Assembly: GCF_003952185.1 (NCBI RefSeq)
Contig: NZ_RXFS01000002.1
Span: 372,001 to 436,000, forward strand
Direction of reading: 5' to 3'
Length of the DNA stretch: 64,000 nt
Origin: Variovorax sp. 679
GTDB lineage: Bacteria; Pseudomonadota; Gammaproteobacteria; Burkholderiales; Burkholderiaceae_C
A program made the translations under genes and the position numbers. This document shows, piece after piece, positions 26,681-35,355 of the stretch; position 1 is the first letter of the stretch, and the number at the start of each line of letters is the position of its first letter. The notes under the pieces were generated by a model. The model saw only the letters and a list, made by a program, of their open reading frames with translations, ran no database searches and was not told the DNA's origin.

Positions 26681-27658
26681 TCAGTCCGCGTAGACCCCGG
26701 CTGCCTTGATCACCGGCGTCCACTTCGCGATCTCGTCGATCACGAACTTCTTGTGGCCCGCGGGTTCGACGCGCCCGTCGGTCGCCACCACGGCGCCCAG
26801 CAGCTCCTCGCGATGGATGAAGTCCGGGTCCTTCAGCGCGACCTTCACCGCGTCGTTGAGCTTCTTCAGCACCGGCGCGGGCGTGCCCTTGGGCGCATAG
26901 AGGCCGTGCCAGATCGTGACCTGGAAGTTCTTCAGACCCGCCTCGTCGAGCGTGGGCAGGTCCTTGAGCATCGGCAGCGCGAGGCGCTTGGGCGTGGTGA
27001 CGGCGAAGGCCTTCACCTTGCCCGCCTGGATGTGCGGCGTGGTGTTGGTGGTCTGGTCGCACAGCAGGTCGATCTGGCCGCCGATCAGGTCGGTGATGGC
27101 GGGCGCGGTGCCTTTGTAGGGCACGGGCGTCATCTCGGTCTTCGTGGCGCTCTGGTACAGCAGGCCGCACAGGTGCGAGGCCGAGCCCACGCCCGCGTTG
27201 CCGATGTTGATCTTGCCCTTGTTGGCGGCGATCCAGGTGCTCAGCTCCTTGTAGTTGGTGGCGGGAATGCCGGGCTTGGAGATGAGCGTCATCGGCACGT
27301 CGTTGACGATGCCCAGGTATTCGAAGTCGCTTTCGACCTTGAACGGCACGTTGCGCACCAGGCTCGGCACGGTCGCCATCGCGATGTGATTGAGCAGCAG
27401 CGTGTAGCCGTCGGGCGTGGCGCGCGCCACCTTGGCTGCGCCGATGGAGCTGCCGGCGCCGGGCACGTTGTCGATGATCACGCTGGCGCCGCCGAGCGGC
27501 TTGCGCAACGCCTCGGCGAGGTCGCGCGCGACGCGGTCGGTCGGGCCGCCGGCCGCGAAGGGCACGACGATGGTGACGGGCTTGCCGCCCGGAAAGTCCT
27601 GTGCGTGGGCAGCGACGGCGGCGGTGGCGATCGCCGCAAGGGCGAACAGTTTCTTCAT
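26681..27658 (-). CDS. Bug-family TTT receptor (with ester-hydrolase genes)
   Basis: The 325-residue periplasmic receptor has a Sec signal (MKKLFALAAIATAAVAAHAQ). The Bug-family landmarks are VTIVVPFAAGGPTDRVARDL (ligand pocket loop), VIIDNVPGAGSSIGAAKVA, and VPYKGTAPAITDLIGGQIDL. Such receptors bind carboxylates for a tripartite tricarboxylate transporter. No TctA or TctB genes are nearby, so it is an orphan. It follows two secreted ester-hydrolase genes on the same strand, suggesting it captures an acid they release. Confidence 0.92.
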   Translation of the reverse strand: MKKLFALAAIATAAVAAHAQDFPGGKPVTIVVPFAAGGPTDRVARDLAEALRKPLGGASVIIDNVPGAGSSIGAAKVARATPDGYTLLLNHIAMATVPSLVRNVPFKVESDFEYLGIVNDVPMTLISKPGIPATNYKELSTWIAANKGKINIGNAGVGSASHLCGLLYQSATKTEMTPVPYKGTAPAITDLIGGQIDLLCDQTTNTTPHIQAGKVKAFAVTTPKRLALPMLKDLPTLDEAGLKNFQVTIWHGLYAPKGTPAPVLKKLNDAVKVALKDPDFIHREELLGAVVATDGRVEPAGHKKFVIDEIAKWTPVIKAAGVYAD

Positions 27659-27690
27659 GGAGTCTCCGTGACGTTGGATTGAAAAATGAT

Positions 27691-29058
27691 TCAGGGCGCG
27701 CGCGACGGCACGCGGCTCTCGAGCGCGGGCGGCTGCCATGCGGGCTGGATGTGGCAGCCGTTCTTGCCGTCGGTGTCGTAGCGCGGCATCAGCGCCTTGC
27801 AGCGCTGCGCGAGGCCGTCGGGCGTGGGCTTCTCGCCCTTGTCGATCCAGTCGAGCAGCGCGGCGAAGAGCGCGGGGTATTCCGAATCGCTCAGGTAGCT
27901 GTGCTCGCGTTCGCTGCTGAAGCTCTGCACCAGCAGGTTGCCGGTGCCCGCGGCGTCGCGGATGCGGCGGTAGGAGTTCTCCAGTTCGACGAAGGCCGTC
28001 GGGTCGTCGATGGCGTGCAGGCCCACGGTGGGCAGCGCGGTGCGACCGGTCGGCTGGCTGTCGGCCGCCAGCGCGCCCTTGGCCTGCGGATCGGCCGCGT
28101 AGCGCAGCACGCCGGCATTGAGCGCTGCGTCGTCGGCCGAGCCGCTGTAGACCACGCCGATGTTGCCGAAGGGGTTGCGGCCCTCGAGCCCCTTCTGCAC
28201 CAGGTCCTGGAAGAGCCATGTCGCCCAAGTGAGATGGCCCAGCAGCGAGCGCTCCTGGATCTTCACGACCGAGAGGATGGTCTTCAGCCGCGCTGCCTGC
28301 TCGGGCGTGCGCTGCGCGGCCGGCAGGCCCACGCCGGTGCACTCCTTCACGCGCGCGGCGAGATCGGCGCGCGTGAGCTTGGTGTCAAGAGGAAGGCCCA
28401 TCCACAGCGGGTACTGCGGCTCGTCGGGGCGCGGATGGTTGCGGCAGACGTACTGGTACACCACGCGCAGGTCGAGCCGGAAGTCGTAGGCGCTGTTGCC
28501 GCCACCGAGCACGCCGCTGGTGAGCAGCAGGCCGTCGTAGGGGCTCTTCGTACCGCCGGCCGGTGCATAGAGTTCCGCCGCCTTAGCCGCCACGCCCGCG
28601 CCGTAGCTCTGCCCGTGCAGCAGCGTGCGGTGCGGCTGGCCGAAATGGCGCACGAAGATCCGGCGCAGGCGCTCGGTGTCTTCCGCCGCCATGGTCACGC
28701 CGTAGCCTCCGCGCCGGTAGGTGGAGGCGGCCCATGCGTAGCCGGCCTTCACGGTGACTGCCCAGCGCTTCAGGTCTTCCTCGCTTCGCTCCAGCTTGGG
28801 CGGTCCGGTCTCGGGGCCGCCGTGGGCGTGCAGCACCAGCACGCGGCCGGCGTTCTTCGCCCAGTCCTTCGGGATGGCGATCCAGTAGAAGGAGCCCGCG
28901 CCGTCCTCACCGGTGTAGCAGCGCGCCGACTCTGGCACCGGCGCCGGGCAGGCGGCCGCCTTGGGCCCGGAGGGCGCCGCATGCGCGGGCAGGGTCGGTG
29001 CCGCGCCGATCAGCGCGAAGGCCATGGAAGCCGCAAGGCTGGACAGTCGTTTTTTCAA
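27691..29058 (-). CDS. secreted alpha/beta hydrolase
   Basis: The 455-residue protein has a Sec signal (MKKRLSSLAASMAFALIGAA ... AHA), a GxSxG nucleophile elbow (LLHGQSYGAGVA), and an oxyanion-loop region LHAHGGPETGPP. A C-terminal AIDDPTAFVE and REHSYLSDSEY carry candidate Asp and His. The start is TTG, overlapping the stop of the upstream tannase-like gene as TTGA; starting at the next Met would destroy the signal peptide. I do not recognise a named family. By context it hydrolyses esters or oligomers in the periplasm or outside. Confidence 0.82.
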   Translation of the reverse strand: MKKRLSSLAASMAFALIGAAPTLPAHAAPSGPKAAACPAPVPESARCYTGEDGAGSFYWIAIPKDWAKNAGRVLVLHAHGGPETGPPKLERSEEDLKRWAVTVKAGYAWAASTYRRGGYGVTMAAEDTERLRRIFVRHFGQPHRTLLHGQSYGAGVAAKAAELYAPAGGTKSPYDGLLLTSGVLGGGNSAYDFRLDLRVVYQYVCRNHPRPDEPQYPLWMGLPLDTKLTRADLAARVKECTGVGLPAAQRTPEQAARLKTILSVVKIQERSLLGHLTWATWLFQDLVQKGLEGRNPFGNIGVVYSGSADDAALNAGVLRYAADPQAKGALAADSQPTGRTALPTVGLHAIDDPTAFVELENSYRRIRDAAGTGNLLVQSFSSEREHSYLSDSEYPALFAALLDWIDKGEKPTPDGLAQRCKALMPRYDTDGKNGCHIQPAWQPPALESRVPSRAP

Positions 29059-31796
29059 TGACGTACTCCGAGTTCGAGCGCCGCCTTCGCCGCGTCGGTG
29101 GAGACGAATGCGAGGACGCCGCTGTTGAAGATGAAATTGCCCGCCCGGCCGGCATCGGCCTGTGCCACGCCGAGCACCGGCGTGTCGTAGCTCAGCCCCG
29201 CGGCCGCGCCGCCGAGGTTAAGGCCGCTGCCGGCCACCGTGGCATCGTGGTTCTCGCCCTTGACGCTGAGCAGCGCATAGCTGCCGTCGGCCGTGCCGGA
29301 GACCAGGCTCTGCTGCAGGCCGAAGAAGCGCATGCCTGCGTTGGCGGCCGACTCGCGCACCAGGTGCATGGGCACCGCCGTACCGCTGACGAGGCCGATC
29401 ACCATCGAGCCGGTGAGCGTGCCGCCGGTGGTCACGGCGCCGCCGGTGGGCGAGGTCGTGAACAGGTCGAAGGCGCCGCGCGTGCCGTTGTAGGTGATGT
29501 AGCCCTTCTCGGTCTGCGTGCAGGTGGCGTCGTAGATCATGAAGCCGTTGGCCGGATCGCGGCAGTACTGGAAGGTGCCGGCATTGCGCAGCCGCACCGC
29601 CAACGCCTGCGCTGCAGTACCGCCCGTGCCCTGCTGCACGCCAACCGCGTTGAAGATGTTCGCCACCGGGTTGAACACCGTCGGCGTCGCCGAGTTCTGG
29701 AAGGTGTTCTGGAACGCCAGCAGGGGCGCGAAGCCACCGCCGCTCGGCGCATTCACGCCGCCCGACAGCACCCCGCCGGCGCCGAAGCTGAACACCGCCC
29801 CGCTCTCGCCGCTGCCGTAGCTGCAGTTGCCTTCCGACACCAGCGTGCCGGTGCGCACCGTGCCGGCCGTGCGCTGCAGGCTGGCGTCGATGGTCACGGT
29901 GTAGGCCATGGTGGCCGGGTCGATCTGCACGCGCAGTTCTTCGCCGAAGCTGTTGCCGCCCTTGTAGCTGGTGACGGCCGCGGGCAGGTTCGGGCAGACC
30001 AGCGGGTCGCCGACCTCGGTGACGCAGCTGTAGTTGACGGCTGCGTCCAGGCTGCCGCTGCCGCGGTACTTGGGCCACGCCGGGAACAGGCACAGCGGGC
30101 GCGTGCGGCCATAGGTGCCGGCCACGGCGTCCACCGCCACGCCGGTGGCCGGCGCGAGGCCGCCCTCGACCCAGCCTTCGAGCGCGGCCAGCGAATCCCA
30201 GTTGGGAATGAAGCTGCCAGTGCCGTGGCCCATGCCGGGCACGGTGTAGAAGCGCACGTTCCGGTCGACCGAGGCCTGGCCCAGCGTGGCGATGAGCTGC
30301 TTGTAGTAGTCGATGGTCGAGTTCGGGCTGATCACCTCGTCGGCCAGGCCGTGCAGCATGATGAGCCGGCCGCCGTGCGCGAAGAAGGGCGCGAGGTTCG
30401 GGTTGGTCGCGTCGGTGAGGCTCGACACCTCGGTCACCCGCGCGGCATAGCTGCCCGGATCCAGCGGATCGAAGGTGAGCGTGTTGAAGTTGGCGTCGCG
30501 CGTGACGAAGAACTTCACCCACTGGTCGCCGGTGACGTACATGTTGGCGTCGGCCGACGTGGCGGGATTGGCCGGCACGTTGCGCGTGCCTAGGTCGCGC
30601 GTGGTGAAGGGGCCCGCCACCAGCGCGCCTTCGAGCAGGTTGTAGCCGCCCGCGCGCTTCACGCCGTTGGCCAGCGAATAGGTCGTGAAATCGAGCGGCG
30701 ACTCGATGGCGTTCACGGTGGCGATCTGCGCGTCCGACAGGCAGGTCTTGGCCGTCTTCGTGCCGCCGGGGCAGCGCAGCGAGGCCAGGATCTGCGTGTT
30801 GAGCAGGCGGCAGCTCTCGACGTTGCTCACGATGCTGTCGGCCGCGCCGTCGAGCTTGTCGCAGGCCTGCATCGCGGCCTTCTGCACCATCAGCGTCTCG
30901 CTCAGGTCCATCCAGCCGGCGGTGCCGTTGTTGTAATACAGCGCGCGGCCCACGGCCACGTTCGACAGCCGCGTGCCGGTGTAGTTGAGCGCGGGCTCGT
31001 TGGCGATCACGCCGTCGTAGTCGAGCGGCCAGCGCTGGATGTAGCTCAACGCATCGCGCCCGCCCGTGGAGGTGCCCAGGAAGTAGGCGTGCTTGGGCGC
31101 CACGCCGTAGCGCGCGAGCACCAGCGCCTGCGCCACGTCGCGCGTCTTCTTGAGCGAGAGGCCGCCGTAGTTGGCGAGCTGCTCGTCGTTGGCCGCGAAC
31201 TTGCCGTCGGTGATGCTGCCCGACTGGTGGCCCGAGTCGTCGCCGTAGGTGGCGTAGCCCAGCGCGAGCGGCGCGGGCTTGCCGGCGGGGCCGAAGCGGA
31301 TGACCTCGGTGCCGTCGATGAGCACGCCGTCGAAGCCGCCGCCGCCGAAGTGGATGGTCTTCTGGTTCCACTTCTCGGGGAGGTTCACCGCGAAGTTGAT
31401 GGACTGCGAGCTGGGGTCGACCGGCTGGATGGTGCCGCGCACGCGGCAGTAGTCGCCGAGCGTATTGCCGGCGTCGCTCGCGGCGACGGGCGTGGCGCTG
31501 GTGACGGTGGCGCCCTGCGTGGGCAGGCTGATCAGCGAGGCGGGCAGGCTCCTGCCGTTCAGGTCAGCGCAGGAAACGGCCGGCTGCACCGGCGGGGGCG
31601 GTGGGTTGTCCGGCGGATCGTTCGCCGGCGGGTTACTGGCAGGAGGATTGCTGGCGGGCGGTGTGGTCGGCAGGAAGCCGATGCCACCGCCGCCGCCTCC
31701 GCCACCACCGCAGGCGACAAGGATCAGCGAGACCAGTGAGAAGCCGACCGCGTGGCGGACGGCACGAAACATCGAGGCGGGGCGCGTTGTGCGCAT
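29055..31796 (-). CDS. tannase/feruloyl-esterase-family lipoprotein with long C-terminal extension
   Basis: The 913-residue protein begins with a lipoprotein signal (lipobox LVAC, Cys29), then nine glycines and a Pro/Asn/Ser-rich linker (to about residue 72). The catalytic domain follows the tannase family (PF07519): SINFAVNLPEKWN, HFGGGGFDG, nucleophile S243 in FLGTSTGGRDAL, HGLADEVISP and GMGHGTGSF. Family members are usually 500-600 residues; about 300 further residues after position 600 resemble nothing I know. The Cys next to the catalytic Ser in true tannases is absent. It should sit on the outer membrane, cleaving phenolic or similar esters. Confidence 0.85.
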   Translation of the reverse strand: MRTTRPASMFRAVRHAVGFSLVSLILVACGGGGGGGGGIGFLPTTPPASNPPASNPPANDPPDNPPPPPVQPAVSCADLNGRSLPASLISLPTQGATVTSATPVAASDAGNTLGDYCRVRGTIQPVDPSSQSINFAVNLPEKWNQKTIHFGGGGFDGVLIDGTEVIRFGPAGKPAPLALGYATYGDDSGHQSGSITDGKFAANDEQLANYGGLSLKKTRDVAQALVLARYGVAPKHAYFLGTSTGGRDALSYIQRWPLDYDGVIANEPALNYTGTRLSNVAVGRALYYNNGTAGWMDLSETLMVQKAAMQACDKLDGAADSIVSNVESCRLLNTQILASLRCPGGTKTAKTCLSDAQIATVNAIESPLDFTTYSLANGVKRAGGYNLLEGALVAGPFTTRDLGTRNVPANPATSADANMYVTGDQWVKFFVTRDANFNTLTFDPLDPGSYAARVTEVSSLTDATNPNLAPFFAHGGRLIMLHGLADEVISPNSTIDYYKQLIATLGQASVDRNVRFYTVPGMGHGTGSFIPNWDSLAALEGWVEGGLAPATGVAVDAVAGTYGRTRPLCLFPAWPKYRGSGSLDAAVNYSCVTEVGDPLVCPNLPAAVTSYKGGNSFGEELRVQIDPATMAYTVTIDASLQRTAGTVRTGTLVSEGNCSYGSGESGAVFSFGAGGVLSGGVNAPSGGGFAPLLAFQNTFQNSATPTVFNPVANIFNAVGVQQGTGGTAAQALAVRLRNAGTFQYCRDPANGFMIYDATCTQTEKGYITYNGTRGAFDLFTTSPTGGAVTTGGTLTGSMVIGLVSGTAVPMHLVRESAANAGMRFFGLQQSLVSGTADGSYALLSVKGENHDATVAGSGLNLGGAAAGLSYDTPVLGVAQADAGRAGNFIFNSGVLAFVSTDAAKAALELGVRH

Positions 31797-31868
31797 GGGT
31801 TTGTCTCCGGCATGCGGCCTCGTTGGGCCGCTTGTTCTTGAATGGGCGGCCGGAAGATAGATTCGGTG

Positions 31869-31881
31869 TGACCTAGGGTCA
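31869..31881. promoter_or_regulatory. TGACC-TAG-GGTCA dyad in tannase-LysR divergent region
   Basis: The 5-bp arms flank a 3-base centre in an otherwise AT-rich intergenic stretch (31862-31917), 37 bases before the LysR start. This is the usual place for a LysR autoregulatory site. Binding is inferred. Confidence 0.4.
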
Positions 31882-31917
31882 AATAAAATAACAAGGCACT
31901 TTTCATACAAAAAACAT

Positions 31918-32838
31918 ATGGACATACGGGCACTGCGCTACTTCGCCGCGGTCGCGGAAACCGGCCACATGACGCGCGCGGCCGAACAACTGGGCATCCA
32001 GCAGCCGCCTTTGAGCCTGCAGATCAAGGCGCTCGAACGCGAGCTGGGCGTGCTGCTGTTCCGCCGCCATCCGCGCGGCGTGGCGCTGACCGACGCGGGC
32101 CGGCTGTTCCAGGCCGAGGCGCTGCGCATGCTGCAGGACATGGAGGCCATGAAGCAGCGCATGACGCGCGTGGCCAAGGGGCAGTCCGGCACGCTCGCGG
32201 TGGGCTTCACCAGCTCGGCCGCGGCGCACCGCTTCATGCCCGAGGCGCTGCGCGAGTTCCGCCGCGAATACCCGGAAGTGGAGCTGCAGCTGCGCGAAGA
32301 CAACGCGGCAGAGCTCACCGAGGCGCTGGCCGCGGGCCGCCTGCACTGCGGCCTGCTGCGCGTGCCGGTGGCGCGACCCGAGGGGCTTCTGTTCGAGACG
32401 CTGCTGCGCGAGCCGGTGCTGGTGGCCATGCCCAGCGACCACCGCCTTGCCCTCGGCCGCGACAAGGACTCGCGCCCGCTGCCGCTCGCGAAGCTCTGCG
32501 AGGAAGGCATCATCCTCGTGCGGCGCCCGGGCGCGCCCGGCCTCTATGCCGACCTGCTCACGCTGTGCCACGCCAAGGGACTGCGCCCGCGCGTGGTGGC
32601 CGAAGTCGATCGGATGATGACCAACCTCAATCTCGTGGCCGCGGGTGTCGGCCTCTCGGTGGTGCCGGCCTCGATGCATGGCGTGCACGCACACGCCATC
32701 GCCTACGCGCGGCTGGCCGACGGCGGCCAGCTCGACGCGCCGCTCACGCTGGTGTCGCGCGCCGAGGAAGACAACCTGCCCGCGCAGAATTTCGCCGCGC
32801 TCCTGCGCCGGCTGGCGCTGGAGAACCCGGGCTCATGA
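31918..32838 (+). CDS. LysR-family regulator of the ester-hydrolase/Bug module
   Basis: The 306-residue regulator starts MDIRALRYFAAVAETGHMTRAAEQL with a textbook LysR winged helix (QQPPLSLQIKALERELGVLLF) and a substrate-binding domain (GTLAVGFTSSAAAHRFMPEAL). The wording resembles CbbR/BenM-like regulators of aromatic acid catabolism. It is divergent from the tannase operon and overlaps the following Bug gene as ATGA. It thus links regulation of secreted hydrolases with a carboxylate receptor; an aromatic acid effector is plausible but inferred. Confidence 0.9.
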   Translation: MDIRALRYFAAVAETGHMTRAAEQLGIQQPPLSLQIKALERELGVLLFRRHPRGVALTDAGRLFQAEALRMLQDMEAMKQRMTRVAKGQSGTLAVGFTSSAAAHRFMPEALREFRREYPEVELQLREDNAAELTEALAAGRLHCGLLRVPVARPEGLLFETLLREPVLVAMPSDHRLALGRDKDSRPLPLAKLCEEGIILVRRPGAPGLYADLLTLCHAKGLRPRVVAEVDRMMTNLNLVAAGVGLSVVPASMHGVHAHAIAYARLADGGQLDAPLTLVSRAEEDNLPAQNFAALLRRLALENPGS

Positions 32839-33827
32839 ACCGGCTTCGCCGCCGCCTGCTGCAGGGCTCGGGCACGCTGCTCGCGGCCGCCTGCGCGCTG
32901 CCACGCGTGCTGCACGCCGCGCCGGCGCAGTGGCCGAACAAGCCGGTGCGCCTGATCGTGGTCTATCCGCCCGGTGGCGTGAGCGACGGCATGGCGCGCG
33001 TGCTGGCAGAACCGCTCGCGCGTTCGCTCGGCGTGCCGGTGCTCATCGAAAACCGCCCCGGCGCGGGCGGCAGCCTCGGCATGGACGCACTCTCGCGCGC
33101 CACGCCCGACGGCTGCACGCTGGCCTTCTCGGCCATCAGTCCGCTCACGCTGCACCCGCTGCTGGCGCGCGTTCCCTACGACCCGATGCGCGCCTTCGTG
33201 CCCGTGGCCAGCGTCATGCGCACGCCGGTGCTGGTGGTGGGCACGCCGGCTTTCACGGGCCTGGGCTTCGGCGAGCTGATCGCGCAGGCGCGCAGGCAGC
33301 CGGGCGCGGTGCGCTGGGCGACATCGGGCGTGGCGACCATCGGTCACCTGGTGCTGGCGCAGGTGCGCGTGCAGAGCCGCACCGACATCACGCACATCCC
33401 CTACCAGGGCGGCGGTCCGCAGCTCAACGATGCGCTGAGCGGGCAGTTCGAAGTGCTGTCGACCAATGTCGCGGCGCAGCAGTTGCAATACATCGAAGGC
33501 GGGCGCTTCCAGGCGCTGGCAGTAGGCGCGCCGGCGCGCATCGAGGCGCTGCCTGCCGTGCCCACTCTTGCGGAACTCGGTTTCGAGAAGGCGAACCGCG
33601 ATTCGCTCTTCGGCATCTTCGCGCCGGCACGCACGCCAGCGGCGGTGGTGCAGATGCTCAATGCCGAGATCAACCGGGTGCTCGAAAGCGACACGGTGCG
33701 CTCGCGGCTGCGCGCAGCCTACAACCTGCCGGCCGGTGGAGGCACCGAAGCCTTCGCGCACGAGATCGCGCTCGACCGGCGGCGCAACCGCGAACTGGTC
33801 TCGGGCGACCGCTCGCAGTTCGACTGA
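32835..33827 (+). CDS. Bug-family TTT receptor (coupled to LysR)
   Basis: This 330-residue protein has an arginine-rich signal (MNRLRRRLLQGSGTLLAAAC) that may use Tat. The Bug landmarks VRLIVVYPPGGVSDGMARVL, IENRPGAGGSLGMDALSRA and ITHIPYQGGGPQLNDALSG are present. ATGA overlap with the LysR gene shows translational coupling, an unusual pairing of regulator and receptor. No TctA/TctB genes are in the window. It is the second Bug receptor flanking the tannase operon. Confidence 0.9.
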   Translation: MNRLRRRLLQGSGTLLAAACALPRVLHAAPAQWPNKPVRLIVVYPPGGVSDGMARVLAEPLARSLGVPVLIENRPGAGGSLGMDALSRATPDGCTLAFSAISPLTLHPLLARVPYDPMRAFVPVASVMRTPVLVVGTPAFTGLGFGELIAQARRQPGAVRWATSGVATIGHLVLAQVRVQSRTDITHIPYQGGGPQLNDALSGQFEVLSTNVAAQQLQYIEGGRFQALAVGAPARIEALPAVPTLAELGFEKANRDSLFGIFAPARTPAAVVQMLNAEINRVLESDTVRSRLRAAYNLPAGGGTEAFAHEIALDRRRNRELVSGDRSQFD

Positions 33828-33831
33828 GCGG

Positions 33832-34395
33832 CTACTTCTCGGCGACCCAAAGCCGCGGGTAATCGAGCACGAAGCTGTCTTCCGTCACGCGCAGCGTCTG
33901 CGCATAGTCGAAGCGCTTCGCCTCGTAGGCGTATTCGGTGTCGCTGCGCCGTTCGTAGCGCTGCATCAGCTCGCTGAGCACCCCACCGCCGTCGATGTCG
34001 ACCCATGCGGCGGGTGCATCGGCGCCCTCGCCTTTCGAAAGCCCGAGGCGACGCAGCTGCAGCAGATTGGTGGCGGGCGTGAAGCCCAGGTCGAGGTCGA
34101 TGCAGTGCGACAGGTCGGGCACGGGCTCGTCGTTGAGCTTCCAGTGGCCGCGCGCGTCACGGGCGATCGACAGGTCGACCGCCGAATCGCCGAGCCAGCC
34201 GCGCACCGTGCCCCACTGGGTGTGCCATAGCAAGTCGCAGCGCACGCGATAGTGCAGCTGGCCGGTGCGGCCGTCTTCCAGGCGGAACACGGCGGCTCCG
34301 TCGAGTTGCCAGGCCGAGGCATTGCGTTCGAGGCGGCAGGCATCGTGGCCCGGGACGTCGAGCCTGCGCCAGAGGATGGAGGCGACCGTTTGCAT
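33832..34395 (-). CDS. putative glycolipid-binding domain protein
   Basis: The 187-residue protein resembles the bacterial putative glycolipid-binding family (formerly DUF1089), with LEDGRTGQLHYRVRCDLLWHTQW, DLSHCIDLDLGFTPATNLLQLRRL and DYPRLWVAEK at the end. No signal peptide or membrane helix is seen. The start MQTVASILWRRLD is used; ATGs three and eleven codons upstream are possible. Function is not established for the family. It is convergent with the Bug gene, 4 bases apart. Confidence 0.75.
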   Translation of the reverse strand: MQTVASILWRRLDVPGHDACRLERNASAWQLDGAAVFRLEDGRTGQLHYRVRCDLLWHTQWGTVRGWLGDSAVDLSIARDARGHWKLNDEPVPDLSHCIDLDLGFTPATNLLQLRRLGLSKGEGADAPAAWVDIDGGGVLSELMQRYERRSDTEYAYEAKRFDYAQTLRVTEDSFVLDYPRLWVAEK

Positions 34396-34489
34396 GGCGC
34401 GCATGATGGCACCGGCACGCTGCGGCACGCAAGCAATGACCCGCCGTCCCGCAGGTGCCAGTCAGGTTCGGGGGAGACGATTTCCCCGC

Positions 34490-34651
34490 ATGACGCCTCC
34501 GGCAGACATCCCTCCCCCTGTGGACTCCGTGGAACCGTACGACCCGCCCGCGCCCGCCGAACAGATAAACCACGAGGCGGCGGAATGCCTGATAGGCGAG
34601 ATGGAGCCACCCGACACGAGTGACAGTGCCTTGCCTCCAGAGGAGAGATAG
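34490..34651 (+). CDS. possible small acidic, proline-rich protein
   Basis: A 53-codon frame begins MTPPADIPPPVDSVEPYDPP and is rich in Pro, Glu and Asp, with no membrane segment. A purine-rich GGGGGAGA stretch lies about 11 bases before the ATG. No family is recognised. It fills most of a 289-bp gap before the YiiX-like gene on the same strand. It could be a real small gene or chance. Confidence 0.35.
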   Translation: MTPPADIPPPVDSVEPYDPPAPAEQINHEAAECLIGEMEPPDTSDSALPPEER

Positions 34652-34684
34652 CTGGCCGCGCAGCGTGCCCCACAATCCGCGTTC

Positions 34685-35302
34685 ATGACCTTCAGGCTAC
34701 CTGCAGCCCTCGCGCTGGCACTCTCCTTTCTGCTGGCCGGGGCCGCCCATGCCGCGGCCGCGCTGAAGGACGGCGACATCATCTTCCACACCTCGCGCTC
34801 GGCGCAAAGCATCGCGGTGCAGCGCGCCACCGGCTCGCGCTACAGCCACATGGGCGTCGTGCTGATGCGCGATGGCAAGCCCTACGTGTTCGAGGCGGTG
34901 TCGACGGTGCGCTACACGCCGCTCGCACAGTGGACGGCGCGCGGCAACGGCGGCCGTTACGTGGTGAAGCGGCTGCGCAACGCCGACACGCTGCTGACGC
35001 CCGGCGCGATTGCAAAGCTGCGCGCGGGCACATCCGACTTCGAGGGCCGCCCCTACGACCTGACCTTCGAGTGGTCGGACAAGCGCATCTACTGCTCCGA
35101 ACTCGTGTGGAAGCTCTACCAGCGCGCGCTGGGTGTACGCATCGGCGAGCTGCAGAAGATCCGCGAATTCAACCTCACCGACCCGGCGGTTCGCGCCAAG
35201 ATGCGCGAGCGCTACGGCGACAAGGTGCCGATGGACGAGCCTGTGATCTCCCCCGTGGCGATGTTCGACTCGCCCCTGCTGGTGACGGTGGAAACGCGCT
35301 GA
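34685..35302 (+). CDS. YiiX-like NlpC/P60-superfamily hydrolase, exported
   Basis: The 205-residue protein has a Sec signal (MTFRLPAALALALSFLLAGA ... HAAAA). The permuted papain-like fold of the YiiX/YebB group follows: LKDGDIIFHTSRSAQSIAV, GSRYSHMGVVL with the catalytic His, and RIYCSELVWKLYQRA with the catalytic Cys. Family members are thought to cleave amide or ester bonds in lipids or peptidoglycan. Length is normal. It precedes dinB by 53 bases on the same strand; no functional link is evident. Confidence 0.87.
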   Translation: MTFRLPAALALALSFLLAGAAHAAAALKDGDIIFHTSRSAQSIAVQRATGSRYSHMGVVLMRDGKPYVFEAVSTVRYTPLAQWTARGNGGRYVVKRLRNADTLLTPGAIAKLRAGTSDFEGRPYDLTFEWSDKRIYCSELVWKLYQRALGVRIGELQKIREFNLTDPAVRAKMRERYGDKVPMDEPVISPVAMFDSPLLVTVETR

Positions 35303-35355
35303 CCCGATCGCCCCCAGGCAGGCACGCGGCGCCCGACCGCGAGACAATTGTTTCC

